Assembly: GCF_003589595.1 (NCBI RefSeq)
Contig: NW_020654748.1
Location: 1,283,330 to 1,347,329, forward strand
DNA: 64,000 bases
From: Hyposmocoma kahamanoa
Taxonomy: Eukaryota > Arthropoda > Insecta > Lepidoptera > Cosmopterigidae
Direction: 5' to 3'
A program made the position numbers and the translations under genes. The notes under the pieces are model-generated. The model worked only from the letters and a program-made list of their open reading frames with translations. It had not been told where the DNA came from and did not search any database. Shown here piece after piece: positions 35,125 through 45,246 of this stretch (its first letter is position 1; every line of letters begins with the position of its first letter).

Positions 35125-35575
35125 AAAGGTGGTGATAAAACAGTGGGATGACGATGAAAGAGGTCGCATCGTTACAGAACTACAAACAATATTCATAGAT
35201 ATAAAAAGATCACTTTGATTATAAATTCTGCGGTAACTATGATTATTTTCTCAGAACAATCGTCATACATATGGATACAAAAAGCGTTTACAAAATCTGG
35301 GCTATCTATAAAACTTTATCTTCCTGTTGTTGTTGAACCAGATCTCGTAATTAGACCGCCTCGGGAAAGCTGCGGTTTCCCGCACGTTATCGCTTAGCAA
35401 CCAAGTGTTAATCAGTTTTCAATAACGACTATTACGGTTTAGAAAATTACAATTTCTGTGGACGAAGGAATGGCGTTGGTTGGTGGTAATCCTCTCGGTA
35501 TAAGTCCTCTTTAATAAAACGCCTTAATTTTATATTTTACAGGAAAAAACACGCTTAATAATCATAACTTCTTCG
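35125..35575. other. Unassigned sequence
   Basis: No supported feature. Confidence 0.3.
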
Positions 35576-35579
35576 TATA

Positions 35580-35840
35580 AATAATTATAACCAACTAATG
35601 GAGTAATTTCACAAAAATAATTGAATATCATGATGGTCAAACATCGTGACGTTCAAGAAACTTAAAAATTGCAATTATTAAAGGGACATCTCTAGTCAGA
35701 TGCTGGTAGCTGTAAAGGTACCCAGTTGAGTGAAGAAATAGATTTCTTACAGATGACAAAAAAAAAACAAAAAACGAAGATTTGCAACAAGCATATAGAA
35801 AACTTCGTAAGATCCGCTGGTTTGTTTCGTAGCTTTTGTA
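35580..35840 (+). mobile_element. Family C repeat
   Basis: Blocks aatggagtaatttcacaaaa, tgaatatcatgatggtcaaa and agatccgctggtttgtttcg. Confidence 0.55.
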
Positions 35841-36309
35841 TTAATAAATTCTGTGCCTCCAATGAAAAAGGGAATAACTCAAAATCGACATTTTTCAGGA
35901 GAGGCAAAAACCATTATTTTATTGATTATTGGTTGATCACATTTACTATAAGTACTTTTTATGATATCTAGCTTTAGGTATACATCTAAGCTTCCGTCGC
36001 TTTAGTCCTATTTTTTTTTCCTAGTCATTATGGAACAATACGAAAAGTGGCTTTATGTAAACATATATCTGTATTTAGTCGTCAAACATGCACATATTTT
36101 TTGAGTTGAGACCACTTGTACCTTTAGACTCGTAAAAAATGCCAGATAACTAAAATTATGCCTTTCAAAAACGGTGAGTTATGCTCTTACTGCAATAAGA
36201 AAAACGGCGTTAGAAGACTTCTGGAGAGATGTCCTATGGATATTATGTAATCGATCACGCTGAAGCCAACCAAACAAAACAAAAAGGGCATAACTCGTCT
36301 TGTACCGTT

Positions 36310-36420
36310 TTTCACTGGAGGCACTGAATTATAACAAACTAGTGGGGTAATTTCACAAAAATAATTGAACACCATTGTGGTCAAACTTGTGTGACATTAA
36401 ATAAAATTAAATATTACAAT
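36310..36420 (+). mobile_element. Family C fragment
   Basis: Blocks ataacaaactagtggggtaa and gaacaccattgtggtcaaac. Confidence 0.5.
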
Positions 36421-36424
36421 TATA

Positions 36425-36900
36425 ACTTACGTAGCAAAGCGGAAGATGTTACGGTGATTTACAGCAGTTAAAAGTATGGTTGTACAGACAGAGTTTGTTA
36501 ATTGCACTAAACTATTCTAAGTAATAGAAATAGGCTGTCAATATCGTGTCTTTCGATCTTTATTTTAACTGTGTCTTTTTGTTTGAGTGTACTTTTTATG
36601 TAAAGAGTTGATCTCTTTGATATTTCAAATCTTTGACGCGCAGACATTTCTTTCCTATAAACAAACTTCAGAAACTAGGTCATTAGCTATGTGCCACCGG
36701 TTGGATACACTCCCCGTAACGCAGGCATCGTAAGAAATACATTAGCGTTAAAATTACCAGCTCGTTTAGTGCTAAGTGGCTTAGAACGTTATATCTTGAT
36801 ATTAAAGTGACTTAACTGTAAATGTTGTTAATATTTATCTATAAATTAATTTGTGTTACAATTTTTTCTGCAGCTTCAGCTCCTTGAATCTTTAATTTTA
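36425..36900. other. Unassigned sequence
   Basis: No supported feature. Confidence 0.3.
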
Positions 36901-36906
36901 TGTAAA

Positions 36907-37260
36907 CTATGACAAGATTTCTTTAATGGAAGATCTGAATATTTTCAGAAGTAAATCGTTCACAAGCTGTATAATCTTCAGGAAGTGCCTACGGAATTCA
37001 GTCATCATTTCCAAAGTTTATCCCCTCATCAGGGCATCTTTGTTCCCAGCCAAGTTTATTGATATAACTACCAAACAGATGTGTATCATCTCTAAAATAA
37101 CAGGAGATAACATAAACATTCTAACTATGCGGATTGTGGCCCACGCTCGTCTTCGGTGGTCTAACTATTTATCTGGATCTATTTTAAAAGATTTGGTCAA
37201 GTGTGAGCGTCCCTGCTGTAGTGAGAGATTTGTTCTGTCGATCTCAAAATCAATATCGAT
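36907..37260 (-). pseudogene. Possible chemoreceptor-type (odorant receptor-like) exon relic
   Basis: One minus-strand frame reads IDFEIDRTNLSLQQGRSHL, KSFKIDPDK, a stop (37165-37167), then LDHRRRAWATIRIVRMFML, SPVILEMIHICLVVISINLA, GNKDALMRG, a second stop (37018-37020), then TLEMMTEFRRHFLKIIQLV, NDLLLKIFRSSIKEIL and a final stop at 36907. One membrane-like helix (MLSPVILEMIHICLVVISI) followed by an acidic-polar loop and a KII.LVN..L stretch is the pattern of the N-terminal part of insect odorant receptors. An acceptor-like tttttttccctgaag precedes it. Two stops in 118 codons mean a broken gene. Identity is inference from pattern only. The opposite-strand open frame of 182 codons covers the same DNA and looks like its shadow. 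Confidence 0.3.
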
Positions 37261-37430
37261 ACTTCAGGGAAAAAAAGGCGTAAAAGTCAAACTTCAAAGT
37301 TTGAAAGGTGAAATAAAGTCGAGTGAAATCATTTTTATTAAGGTTTTTAAAGCTATTTTTACGCAAAAATTTTGTTTTTTAATGAAAAATTGTTTTTTTC
37401 TTTTTGAGTTGCCAGAGACGCACGGCTTTT

Positions 37431-37466
37431 ATTTCGTCTCTATTTCTGGTTATATACTTGATGGCC
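37431..37466 (-). repeat. End fragment of the element found at 56567-57089
   Basis: atttcgtctctatttctggt and tatatacttgatgg match the terminal repeats of that element. Confidence 0.45.
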
Positions 37467-37479
37467 AAGCATGAAGCTT

Positions 37480-38400
37480 CATTCGCACCATGAGTCGTTT
37501 AATTTGGTCGGACGGAGAATAGGAAGTAGACACCCAGTGCCGGGCCCATACTAGGGACGAGTATCCTTCCGTCTATGGGGCCTACCACAACCTCTCAAAA
37601 CAATATTACTTTAACCTTACATTAACTTTTCGTATCATGACGCGCTTAAAGTAAGCTTATTATAGTAATGTTAAAACTATGATGTTTTATTGGCAGCTTT
37701 GTGACTATTCATTCACTCAGTTCGTACCATGACGCGACTTTGACATTAAAGTAATATTGTTCTTATGTCAAATTTAGCAAGCTTAAAATAGTTACTCGGG
37801 CACAGTGGAAACAATACTATTTTCGAATTTATTGTCTAAATAATGATTAAAAGTTAAGTTGAACTTATTTATTTACTAAATCCCTTCAATATTCTGTTTA
37901 TTTTTTTATTTAATAGTACATAGGAAATAATTTATCATTAAATAAAAATACGCGATGTTTATTTCGTAAAATTATGACAGCAATACCTATAGCTCCTTGG
38001 CAACACTAACAGTTGACACTAGACTATAATTCCGAAGTCACAATGTAACAATCAAGACTCCGCTTATTTTGTTTATTTTTCTTCATTAGAAAAGTAATTG
38101 AAAACAAAGTAATTTTAATAGATATTATTATTACATACTTTTCTTTTTTAACAGTTACAATTCTCTGAATGTAAATAACATTAAGTACTTTAACATTATA
38201 CTACGATAAGACGATTCGGAACATCAAGAAAGAAAAAGATGATATTATATAGTTCATATAGCGTTACTTCTTTCAAATTTTAAGTGAGGAATAGACAATA
38301 TTGGGAATCATTCGTTCTTTCAATCACTTTAGCAATAATACATTGCTTGGTTGACAGGTTTGTTATGGTACGAATATGAGTAATATTGTAATAAGCTTAC
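37480..38400. other. Unassigned AT-rich sequence
   Basis: No supported feature. Confidence 0.3.
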
Positions 38401-38409
38401 TTTAAGCTT

Positions 38410-38545
38410 ACATTGAAATAAGCTTGTTTTTGGAAAGGTTATGGAAGGCCCCCAGGGCCATGTGCCATCAGTTAGTGACATGCCACTTGGCTCTAGTACA
38501 GCGGGCATGTTAACTGTGCCCAAGGCCCGGCGGATGATGTAGTTG
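38410..38545 (-). pseudogene. LINE fragment (RTE-like C-terminal domain)
   Basis: Minus strand: NYIIRRALGTVNMPAVLEP then SGMSLTDGTWPWG. The pattern 'A...G.PA.LEP.G....DG..PDG' belongs to the same RTE-like LINE family as 51440-51615, just upstream of that region in the protein. Confidence 0.5.
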
Positions 38546-38639
38546 AGGGTAAAGGGAGGACTTTTTTACAATTACGCAAGTCTATCGTTTTATCATCACA
38601 GCGCTAACATGCAATGCGTTGCGAGCTTTTATTGTAATG

Positions 38640-38848
38640 CCTTACATATTTTTGTGTTTGTCCTTTTGTTATTTAATCTTTTGTTTTTTTTAATTTAAAA
38701 ATAACAATATCTTATCTTAATGCTTATATTGTATTTATGTACTGTTGCTTTTTTACTATTGATTTTTCGATTTTTTTTTGTTTATATGTATCGCATTTGT
38801 GTGTTTTGTGATAAATAAACCATTTATCTATCTGTCTATCTGTCTTTT
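38640..38848 (+). mobile_element. Retroposon 3' end with (TATC)n tail
   Basis: The T-rich stretch ends gataaataaaccatttatct followed by gtctatctgtc. No frame is readable. Confidence 0.45.
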
Positions 38849-39401
38849 AACAATAATTAGATATCTTAAGAACTTAGCCATAGTAGCACATTTGCCATAT
38901 TTGAATCCTAAACTGCACACAGGTGCCCCAAATTCTTTCAACTACCGCATTCAATCATGCAAGGTGAAGGATTCCTAAAGTTCATAGTAATGTTACTATA
39001 TCGAGTGAACTTGTTCTTTTTATAGGTAACGAGACGTGACGTATTGTTTCAATCTTTGATCTGTAACGATGATGCGTTTCCCTTTAATGGGGTACCATGT
39101 TTAATGTTTAGTGGTGATCATCTGCAGAGGCAATAGCTTCGCGGATTCTGTAGCCCGTGTACTGGAAATAGTTTGCCCTTCATTGTTAGCTAGCGACATG
39201 GTCACACATTTAATTTAATTTAGTGGAATAGTTTACGAACTAGAGTAGTTTTGGTGACTGAAGTAGAAAATGTAGAAAATGCACAAAAAAAAATTTTGTT
39301 TGATCTCATGTTCCATAATCTAACCGTAAAAAACTTGAATAAAGTATGTAGAAAATATCTATAAAACTTTGTAAAAGTTATGATTAGTATTGTATCTATT
39401 A

Positions 39402-39602
39402 ACTGGCTCCATGGCCGAAGCATGCTGGTTTGCCACAAAAAGGTCCCGGGTTCGATTCCCGGGTCGGGAGAAATATTTGTAAGGCTTACATTTGTTTCTC
39501 TCGTGAATTTGGGTGTATTTTGTGGTGTCTATGTGTGTGTCCATGGCATCCGCGATACAGGATTTCGGGCTGTGGGTGTGTGCGTTATTATTATTTTTAT
39601 AT
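39402..39602 (+). mobile_element. Family A SINE
   Basis: Head shortened between box A (tggccgaagca) and box B (ggttcgattcc). Body intact up to gtgtgcgttatta. Confidence 0.84.
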
Positions 39603-39727
39603 TATTATCTATTTTTAAACGCATAACGCACTCTAGTATATGTATCGCCTTCGTAAGATTACTAGGTTATACACTGCCAGACACAGATCTTTTATTTTTA
39701 TTTTTACAGATCTATTTCTTTTTTATG

Positions 39728-40000
39728 CTATCAAGCGACGAGACAAACAAGTCATGGGCCTGGTAGTAAGCGACACGTCTATCCACGACAGTTGCAGTGC
39801 CAGTCAAGAGGTTTAAATCGCAAAGAACTTAGGAGCACTGCGACTGTACCCGTCATCCTGAGACATAAGTTGACAAATCCGATATCCATGTAATTAATGT
39901 CACTAGCTCCCTTATCTTTCAAAACCGAAACCCAGTGTTGCTCACATTACTGCCTGGCGGCAAAACTAGGGGTGGTGGCTGTACTTCCTTAGTTTTTACG
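39728..40000 (-). mobile_element. Family B repeat
   Basis: Near full length, from tatcaagcgacgagacaaac to the 5' part gtggctgtacttccttag, where it is truncated. Confidence 0.78.
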
Positions 40001-40018
40001 TTGTCCTAAAAAGAAGTG

Positions 40019-40321
40019 TTACCATAACGCAAGCAAAGGCAAATGGTATTTGTTTTCATCCTCATTTGGCATCAAACAATGTAGCAGAATCCATCTCCAA
40101 CCTTCTAATGGCCGCGAGTTGACACATGATTCACCGAAGCGTGAAATAGAACAGATTTGCATAAAATTACATAGACGCGACGTCTGCCACAGTCCACAAT
40201 TCATATGTAAATGCCACTTCGGTATTTGTGGTATTTGTGCAACGAACTTATGAGTTAGATGTGTCTCTTCAATGACAGTCTTTGTTCTATTCAATGTCCA
40301 AACGCTATAAAAAATTTGCAT
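40019..40321 (-). other. Open stretch of 100 codons, unassigned
   Basis: Minus strand from MQIFYSVWTLNRTKTVIEET to HLPLLALW and a stop, rich in Trp, Cys and His. The plus strand is also open for 67 codons. No motif recognised; it could be a retroelement scrap. Confidence 0.15.
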
Positions 40322-40737
40322 ATTGGTGAAACTCCATATTTATATTACATTCGATTTGATATCGTATGATTTCTTTTAATTTTTATTTCCAACACCCGAA
40401 TCGAACGTCAAACTGTCGTATTCGAAACGGAACCGAAATGACGTCACACCCGTACGATTACTCGACTGGAAAAGGTAGATGGGAAAAGGCTACAAACTTT
40501 ATTCAGAACACAGTTATCGAATGAAAGTTTAAATAATTTGAAATATAGTCTGGATTTTGTTCAATTGTCTTAATTTATTTTAATGCATTCCTATATTTTA
40601 GGCCTTCAAAGTCTTATAAGTGTATATAAAAGGATTTGATTTTTTCTTATACTCTATTTCACTGACTAACTCCGTAAACGCTGTTGGATAACGATACCGA
40701 ATTTAATATAATAATAGTGTATAGTAAATATAATATA

Positions 40738-40961
40738 ATATAATAATAATAACGCACACACTCAACATAGCCCCCTACTAGGAAATACCGAAAACCCTGT
40801 GTCGCAGGTGCCATGGACACACACATAGACAACCACAAATTACACACAAACTTACGAGAGGAATAAATGTAGGTCATACAAATATTTCTCCCGGCCCGGG
40901 AATCGAACCTGGGACCTCTGCGCGGCAGTCCGGCATGGTAACCGTTCGGCCACAGAGGCAG
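40738..40961 (-). mobile_element. Family A SINE
   Basis: Full length with both internal promoter boxes. The (TAA)n end runs into an AT tract at 40700-40750. Confidence 0.86.
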
Positions 40962-41135
40962 TTAAGTATAAGTTAAATAATAACATAACGAACAAATATA
41001 GTACCAATCGAGTCCGGGAAAATGTATAAAGTGCAATCAAAAGTAAGTAAACAAGTGAGACGTTTCTAGACAATGATTATTTAACGAATTAGATCTTTTT
41101 TTTGCGAACAAAGCATTATGTTGGAAAAAAAAAAA

Positions 41136-41268
41136 ACTATTTTTCCGGATATAAATAGCGCATATTTGTTTTTTCTAACAAACCGTGTCCATGGAACCTG
41201 TAAAGGGCCCGAAACGTTGGTAAGTTCGAAAAAACAAATATACGCGATTTAAATCCGGAAAAATAGTT
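41136..41268. repeat. Foldback repeat beside the mariner
   Basis: Two arms of 41 nt (41136-41176 and 41228-41268) are inverted copies with about four mismatches; each contains tttttccggat. The loop holds a cccgaaacgttgg motif of a type I have seen near lepidopteran repeats. There is no coding capacity. It may be a small foldback element or a structured tail of a longer repeat. Confidence 0.75.
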
Positions 41269-41358
41269 TCATTTCCTATGTGTAACAATCGCGGAAACCT
41301 AAGAACTTGATAAGAATTATTTAATTTCAAAGGGCGCGATTTGAGCGAGATAATAATA

Positions 41359-41381
41359 GGGGTTAAAGTATGAAATTGCCG
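41359..41381 (+). repeat. mariner left terminal inverted repeat
   Basis: These 23 bp are identical in inverted orientation to 42608-42630. Similarity ends right after them. Confidence 0.93.
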
Positions 41382-41433
41382 ATTTGTACTGAAAATCTAA
41401 ATTGTTTATTTTTTTAATTTTTAACAAATTTAT

Positions 41434-42456
41434 TTAATCAAAATAGTTGCCATTATTATCTATACATTGCTGCCATCTAATGGGAAGGTTATTAATGCCT
41501 TTGCGATAGAACTCCGACGATCTAGACTGCACAAACTGTGTGAAAGCATTTTGTACTGCCTCCTGGGAAGAAAACTTCTTGTCACGTAGATAATTGTCCA
41601 AATCACGAAAAAAATGGTAGTCCGTTGGAGCAAGGTCTGGTGAATACGGAGGATGACGAATGGTTTCTAACTGCAGTTCCTGAAGGGTCAAAATGGTTTC
41701 TCGTGCTGTGTGAGGTCTCGCGTTGTCGTGGAGCAATAATGGTGAAGATCGATTCATGAGTCGGGGCTGTTTTACTGCTAGTTTTGTCAACATGGTTCGG
41801 AGTTCGGCACAATAGACATCTGCCGTTATTGCTTGACCAGATCGGAGAAAACTATAGTGAATAACACCATGCTGAGACCACCAAACAGTTACCATTACCT
41901 TTTTATTGGTAAGTTTTGCTTTAGGACACTGTTGTGGCATTTGACCGGATTTGACCAGCCATTGCATTTTTCTTTTCCGGTTATCATAAAGAATCCACTT
42001 TTCATCACATGTTACAATTCGATCCAATATTCCTTCATTTCTGCACCGGTACAACAAGGCAACACAAGTTTCAACACGCGTTTCTTTCTGCAGATCAGTC
42101 AAATCATGAGGCACCCATTTTTCGTATTTTTTTATTTTATTGATTTGACGCAAGTGAGTCAATATTGTGGGTAAGGTAACGTTAAACCATGCCGCTAATT
42201 CCTGGGTAGTTTGACTAGGATCGGCTTCCACTACCTCTCTTAATTCATCGTTATTCACCTGTGTGGGCGGTCTTCCTCGTGGCTCGTTCTTTAAGTCGAA
42301 ATTTCCATCACGAAAGCGTTTAAACCAAAATCGCACGGTGCGTTCATTAGTAGACCCCTCTCCAAACGCAGCATTGATATTGCGGGCTGTTTCTGCCGCG
42401 TTAGTTCCGCGTCGGAACTCGTATTCAAAAATCACTCGAATTTTCGCAGTATCCAT
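41434..42456 (-). CDS. mariner transposase, full length, open
   Basis: The 340-residue protein is close to the family's usual 345 or so. The N-terminal half is the paired helix-turn-helix DNA-binding region, with a GRP motif at 61-63. The linker motif WVPHDL is at 114-119. The catalytic residues are D151 in TCDEKW, D244 in HDNARPH and D279 in YSPDLAPTDYH. There are 34 residues between the second and third, the D,D34D spacing that defines mariner. The C-terminus (GINNLPIRWQQCIDNNGNYFD-type ending) and the HYSFL region resemble the cecropia subgroup that includes the transposase part of human SETMAR; that subgroup call is from memory of family features. The enzyme would cut and paste the element at TA sites in the nucleus. 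No stop, frameshift or lost catalytic residue is visible, so it could be active. Activity itself cannot be judged from sequence. Confidence 0.95.
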   Translation of the reverse strand: MDTAKIRVIFEYEFRRGTNAAETARNINAAFGEGSTNERTVRFWFKRFRDGNFDLKNEPRGRPPTQVNNDELREVVEADPSQTTQELAAWFNVTLPTILTHLRQINKIKKYEKWVPHDLTDLQKETRVETCVALLYRCRNEGILDRIVTCDEKWILYDNRKRKMQWLVKSGQMPQQCPKAKLTNKKVMVTVWWSQHGVIHYSFLRSGQAITADVYCAELRTMLTKLAVKQPRLMNRSSPLLLHDNARPHTARETILTLQELQLETIRHPPYSPDLAPTDYHFFRDLDNYLRDKKFSSQEAVQNAFTQFVQSRSSEFYRKGINNLPIRWQQCIDNNGNYFD

Positions 42457-42607
42457 CTAAATATAAATAAATATCCATTGAAAGTCGATATTCAAATGAT
42501 TCAAATTTAAAAAAAAAAAATCACAGAAACCATTTGAAAAAAGTTTCATTCGAAAACCTCAAACCATGAAGATTCTATGAAAATTCAAAGAACCTATTGC
42601 AATAAAA

Positions 42608-42630
42608 CGGCAATTTCATACTTTAACCCC
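42608..42630 (-). repeat. mariner right terminal inverted repeat
   Basis: This is the perfect partner of 41359-41381 and is followed directly by TA. Confidence 0.93.
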
Positions 42631-42639
42631 TAATATTAT

Positions 42640-43904
42640 TCTCGCATAGACAACTGGTTTCGATAAATGTATTAAGCATATCATGGAGTTTTGTGATTTT
42701 GAAAGTAACCTCGCCAACAAACTGTTTTTGCAGAAGTATAATTGTTATCTTATACGCAGTTTTTAATGAAGATAATAGTCCATAACACCTCATCGTCGTT
42801 CGTAAATAGGCGTTACATTGTAACTTTCATGCTACGTTAAGTTGTTAAACTTATATCGTGTACTTATCGTGAATTTTATGACCAAACTTTCTATTTTGTA
42901 AAGATCTATGCTGTGGATTATAATAGATCTAATATTCATCAATTAATTTTAGTAACGTTATACTTACTATTCACAACCTTTTTCCAGTCGTTAAACGGGG
43001 TCTCAATGAAATACGCGTTTCATATGTCAGGCAACATCATAAGTTAAGGCCGATTCACTAGAGTTTTACGGCTTGTAATAAATTTGAATCAATGTGACGG
43101 CATGCACATTTAATTACTTATCTACAACACTATTGCCTGTGGTTGATAAGGTAACACTTGAGCTGTTTAAGGTCATCAAAAAAACCTTTACAAAGCATTT
43201 ACGCTTAAGTTTCTTTAACGAATGAAATATGTTTGTTATATAATTAGGAACATGCTGCGTATGCGTTATTTTACCGTTTTCGCACGTAATAAATATTATT
43301 TGTTTAAATACTGAAGGACATTAACTTCCCACGTTTCGGACAATAAAGATAAAAGTATGCAATTCAGTAGGTATTAATGCTAAATTAATGCCTACGTTAT
43401 AAACTTTATTATAAGATCATGATCATGCCTTAATTGTCGATAATTAATTGTTACGTGTTTATTAAGTACTCACTTCGAATATATATGAGATCGGATACAG
43501 TGTTGTGAGCGGCTTACTAACCGATCGACGAAAGCTGCGGTGAGGTGGACGTCTTGTATCGAAATACGTGCAAGTAGGTACACATTAATTGCCCGTTGAA
43601 TAATAATGTATTCATTGACATCTTGAACGTCTTTGCGAATATGTAAATGGAATTATAATGAAATATATTCATATTCGAAAAAGATAATAGTCTTACTTAT
43701 TGTACAATTAAGATTATTACGTCAGCTTTAAGTTCGCCATAGAATTAGCTGCGCGCACGTTTTCCTTCAAGAATTATTTATATATATATTCTAGATATTA
43801 TATGAAAACTATTAGTGGCGCAGATGCTACGCCACAGAAGCGACAGTAGCGCGTATATAAGCGTCTTATAAGAAATGGCCCTTAGAAAGGGGGCATGAAC
43901 TTAC
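42640..43904. other. Repeat-poor stretch below the lectin exon; nothing identified
   Basis: This follows the lectin exon donor and should be intron 2 of that gene. I looked for the rest of the lectin domain (for example a WND-type motif with splice sites) and found none. A minus-strand GTAAGTATAA near 42960 resembles the donor of the first exon, but no supporting reading frame or acceptor was found. Confidence 0.4.
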
Positions 43905-44041
43905 CTTGCAGGCAAATAGCGCACTCTGCCACGTGGCCTTGTTCTCGCTAAAGTAGTAGCAGCTGTGGCCGAGTCGGATGAACTCGGGCGGGCACACGTA
44001 CGACATCTTAGTCGAGTTCCGGTGCCCCGACACGCCTTTAC
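43905..44041 (-). CDS. C-type lectin-like protein, exon with N-terminal part of the lectin domain
   Basis: The exon is 137 nt, with acceptor ctatag before it and donor GTAAGT after it. With the previous exon it gives residues 25-70 and has no stop. It carries the opening signature of a long-form C-type lectin domain: C41-P-P-E-F, G-H-S-C52-Y-Y-F, then W62-Q-S-A-L-F-A-C69. C41 and C52 should form the extra disulfide of the long form, while C69 should pair with a cysteine in a later exon. N33-S-T is an N-glycosylation sequon. Third codon positions are G/C-rich, unlike the surrounding AT-rich DNA. Members of this family are typically secreted sugar-binding or immune recognition proteins. The sugar-contact loop lies in exons not found here, so ligand binding cannot be judged. 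The domain call is firm and the family member is unknown. Confidence 0.82.
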
Positions 44042-45246
44042 CTATAGACGTAGAACGATATAAATAGAGCTGTATATGAGCTATATAAGGGGATATAGAG
44101 GTTGTTTATACGCTTCGATAAGCGTATTTGTTTACTAAATTTATTTTTATTCTGCATTTATTTTTCGTATTATGTTAGTCTTTTGTTTTTCGGAACCTTT
44201 GTTATATCCATTTGTAATTTTTATGTTGTTTAATATCAACATCATAGAGGCATATCAAATACGATTAAAGAATGTTTTATAAAAGCTTTCGTAAATGGCT
44301 TATATCACTACAATTTGTTTTCATGCCACTCAAAACTTCAAACATGCGCTTTGTACTCATACCGATTTAGAAAACCAGTAGTCACCGTTCTATTGTGAGC
44401 AGTAATAAGTAGAGATACCCTTTTAGCAGACTAAAATAATCATAAACAACAATCAGTCCAGTAAAGGAGCGAGATTATCCATAATGGTAGAACGAGTAGG
44501 AAGACAAGTTCTTCTAGGTATTTCAAGGTAATCTAAATTGGTCGTTGGCCTGTCTTTTCGTCAATTGATGCAAACACATGCAAATTTTGAATATGCAAAA
44601 GTTCAAGGCCGTATATTATTTGTCTAGTTTCGTCAGGAATGGCGGAAATAAGTGATTTGAGTTGTATTTCCATGTTGCTTTTACGACTTACAATTTTATT
44701 ACTTAGTTTTTTAAGGTATATTTTGATGTGTACATAAAAAAATATATATTAAGTTGTAGTAAATAAAGTAATTAACTACGTAATTTTAATTCCTGTTATG
44801 TGTAACTATTTATAAAATTTATATTATGTACACATACACACTTTACACAAATATACACAAACACGTTTTCATCTCACTGTAACTCTTTCGACTTTATTTT
44901 CCTTTTTGTTTTATTATAAGGGTTGCCTCATATTGCCGCGGGGGTGCATTAAAGCGAGTAAATGCAACATAAACTTTATTCTCAATGAGATAAGGCAACA
45001 TTTCGTTAAAGTAAAAATGAAAACGAAGCTGCAGTAAGTGGCGGAGTGCAGTGGCGGGCGCACTTTATGAAATGCAACTTACTATATAACATATTCTTCA
45101 CGAAATAAAATATGCATTTCTACAAACGAAAGAGTAAAGCCTCTAAAGACTTTGCATTCAAAGAAATACCGACTTTATTAAGTAGAAAATGAAATTGTAT
45201 ATTGTATAGCATCTACTAAGCAGTCTGTTTTTTAAAGGAATACATA

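Larger units (their letters stand above)
41359..42630 (-). mobile_element. Apparently complete mariner transposon
   Basis: The 1272-bp element is bounded by a TA dinucleotide on both sides (41357-41358 and 42631-42632), the target duplication expected of mariner. The ends are perfect 23-bp inverted repeats starting ggggttaaagta at the left and mirrored at 42608-42630. It encloses one uninterrupted transposase gene. Perfect ends, intact TA sites and an open frame together suggest a young copy. It lies 1.3 kb beyond the lectin exon, probably in intron 2. Confidence 0.93.

Noticed and set aside
36926..37474. Plus-strand open frame of 182 codons
   Set aside because: The opposite strand of the same DNA has a more protein-like pattern (chemoreceptor-like relic); the plus frame is low-complexity at its end and overlaps a repeat end at 37431.
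41833..42174. Plus-strand frame of 113 codons over the mariner
   Set aside because: Shadow of the transposase gene on the minus strand.
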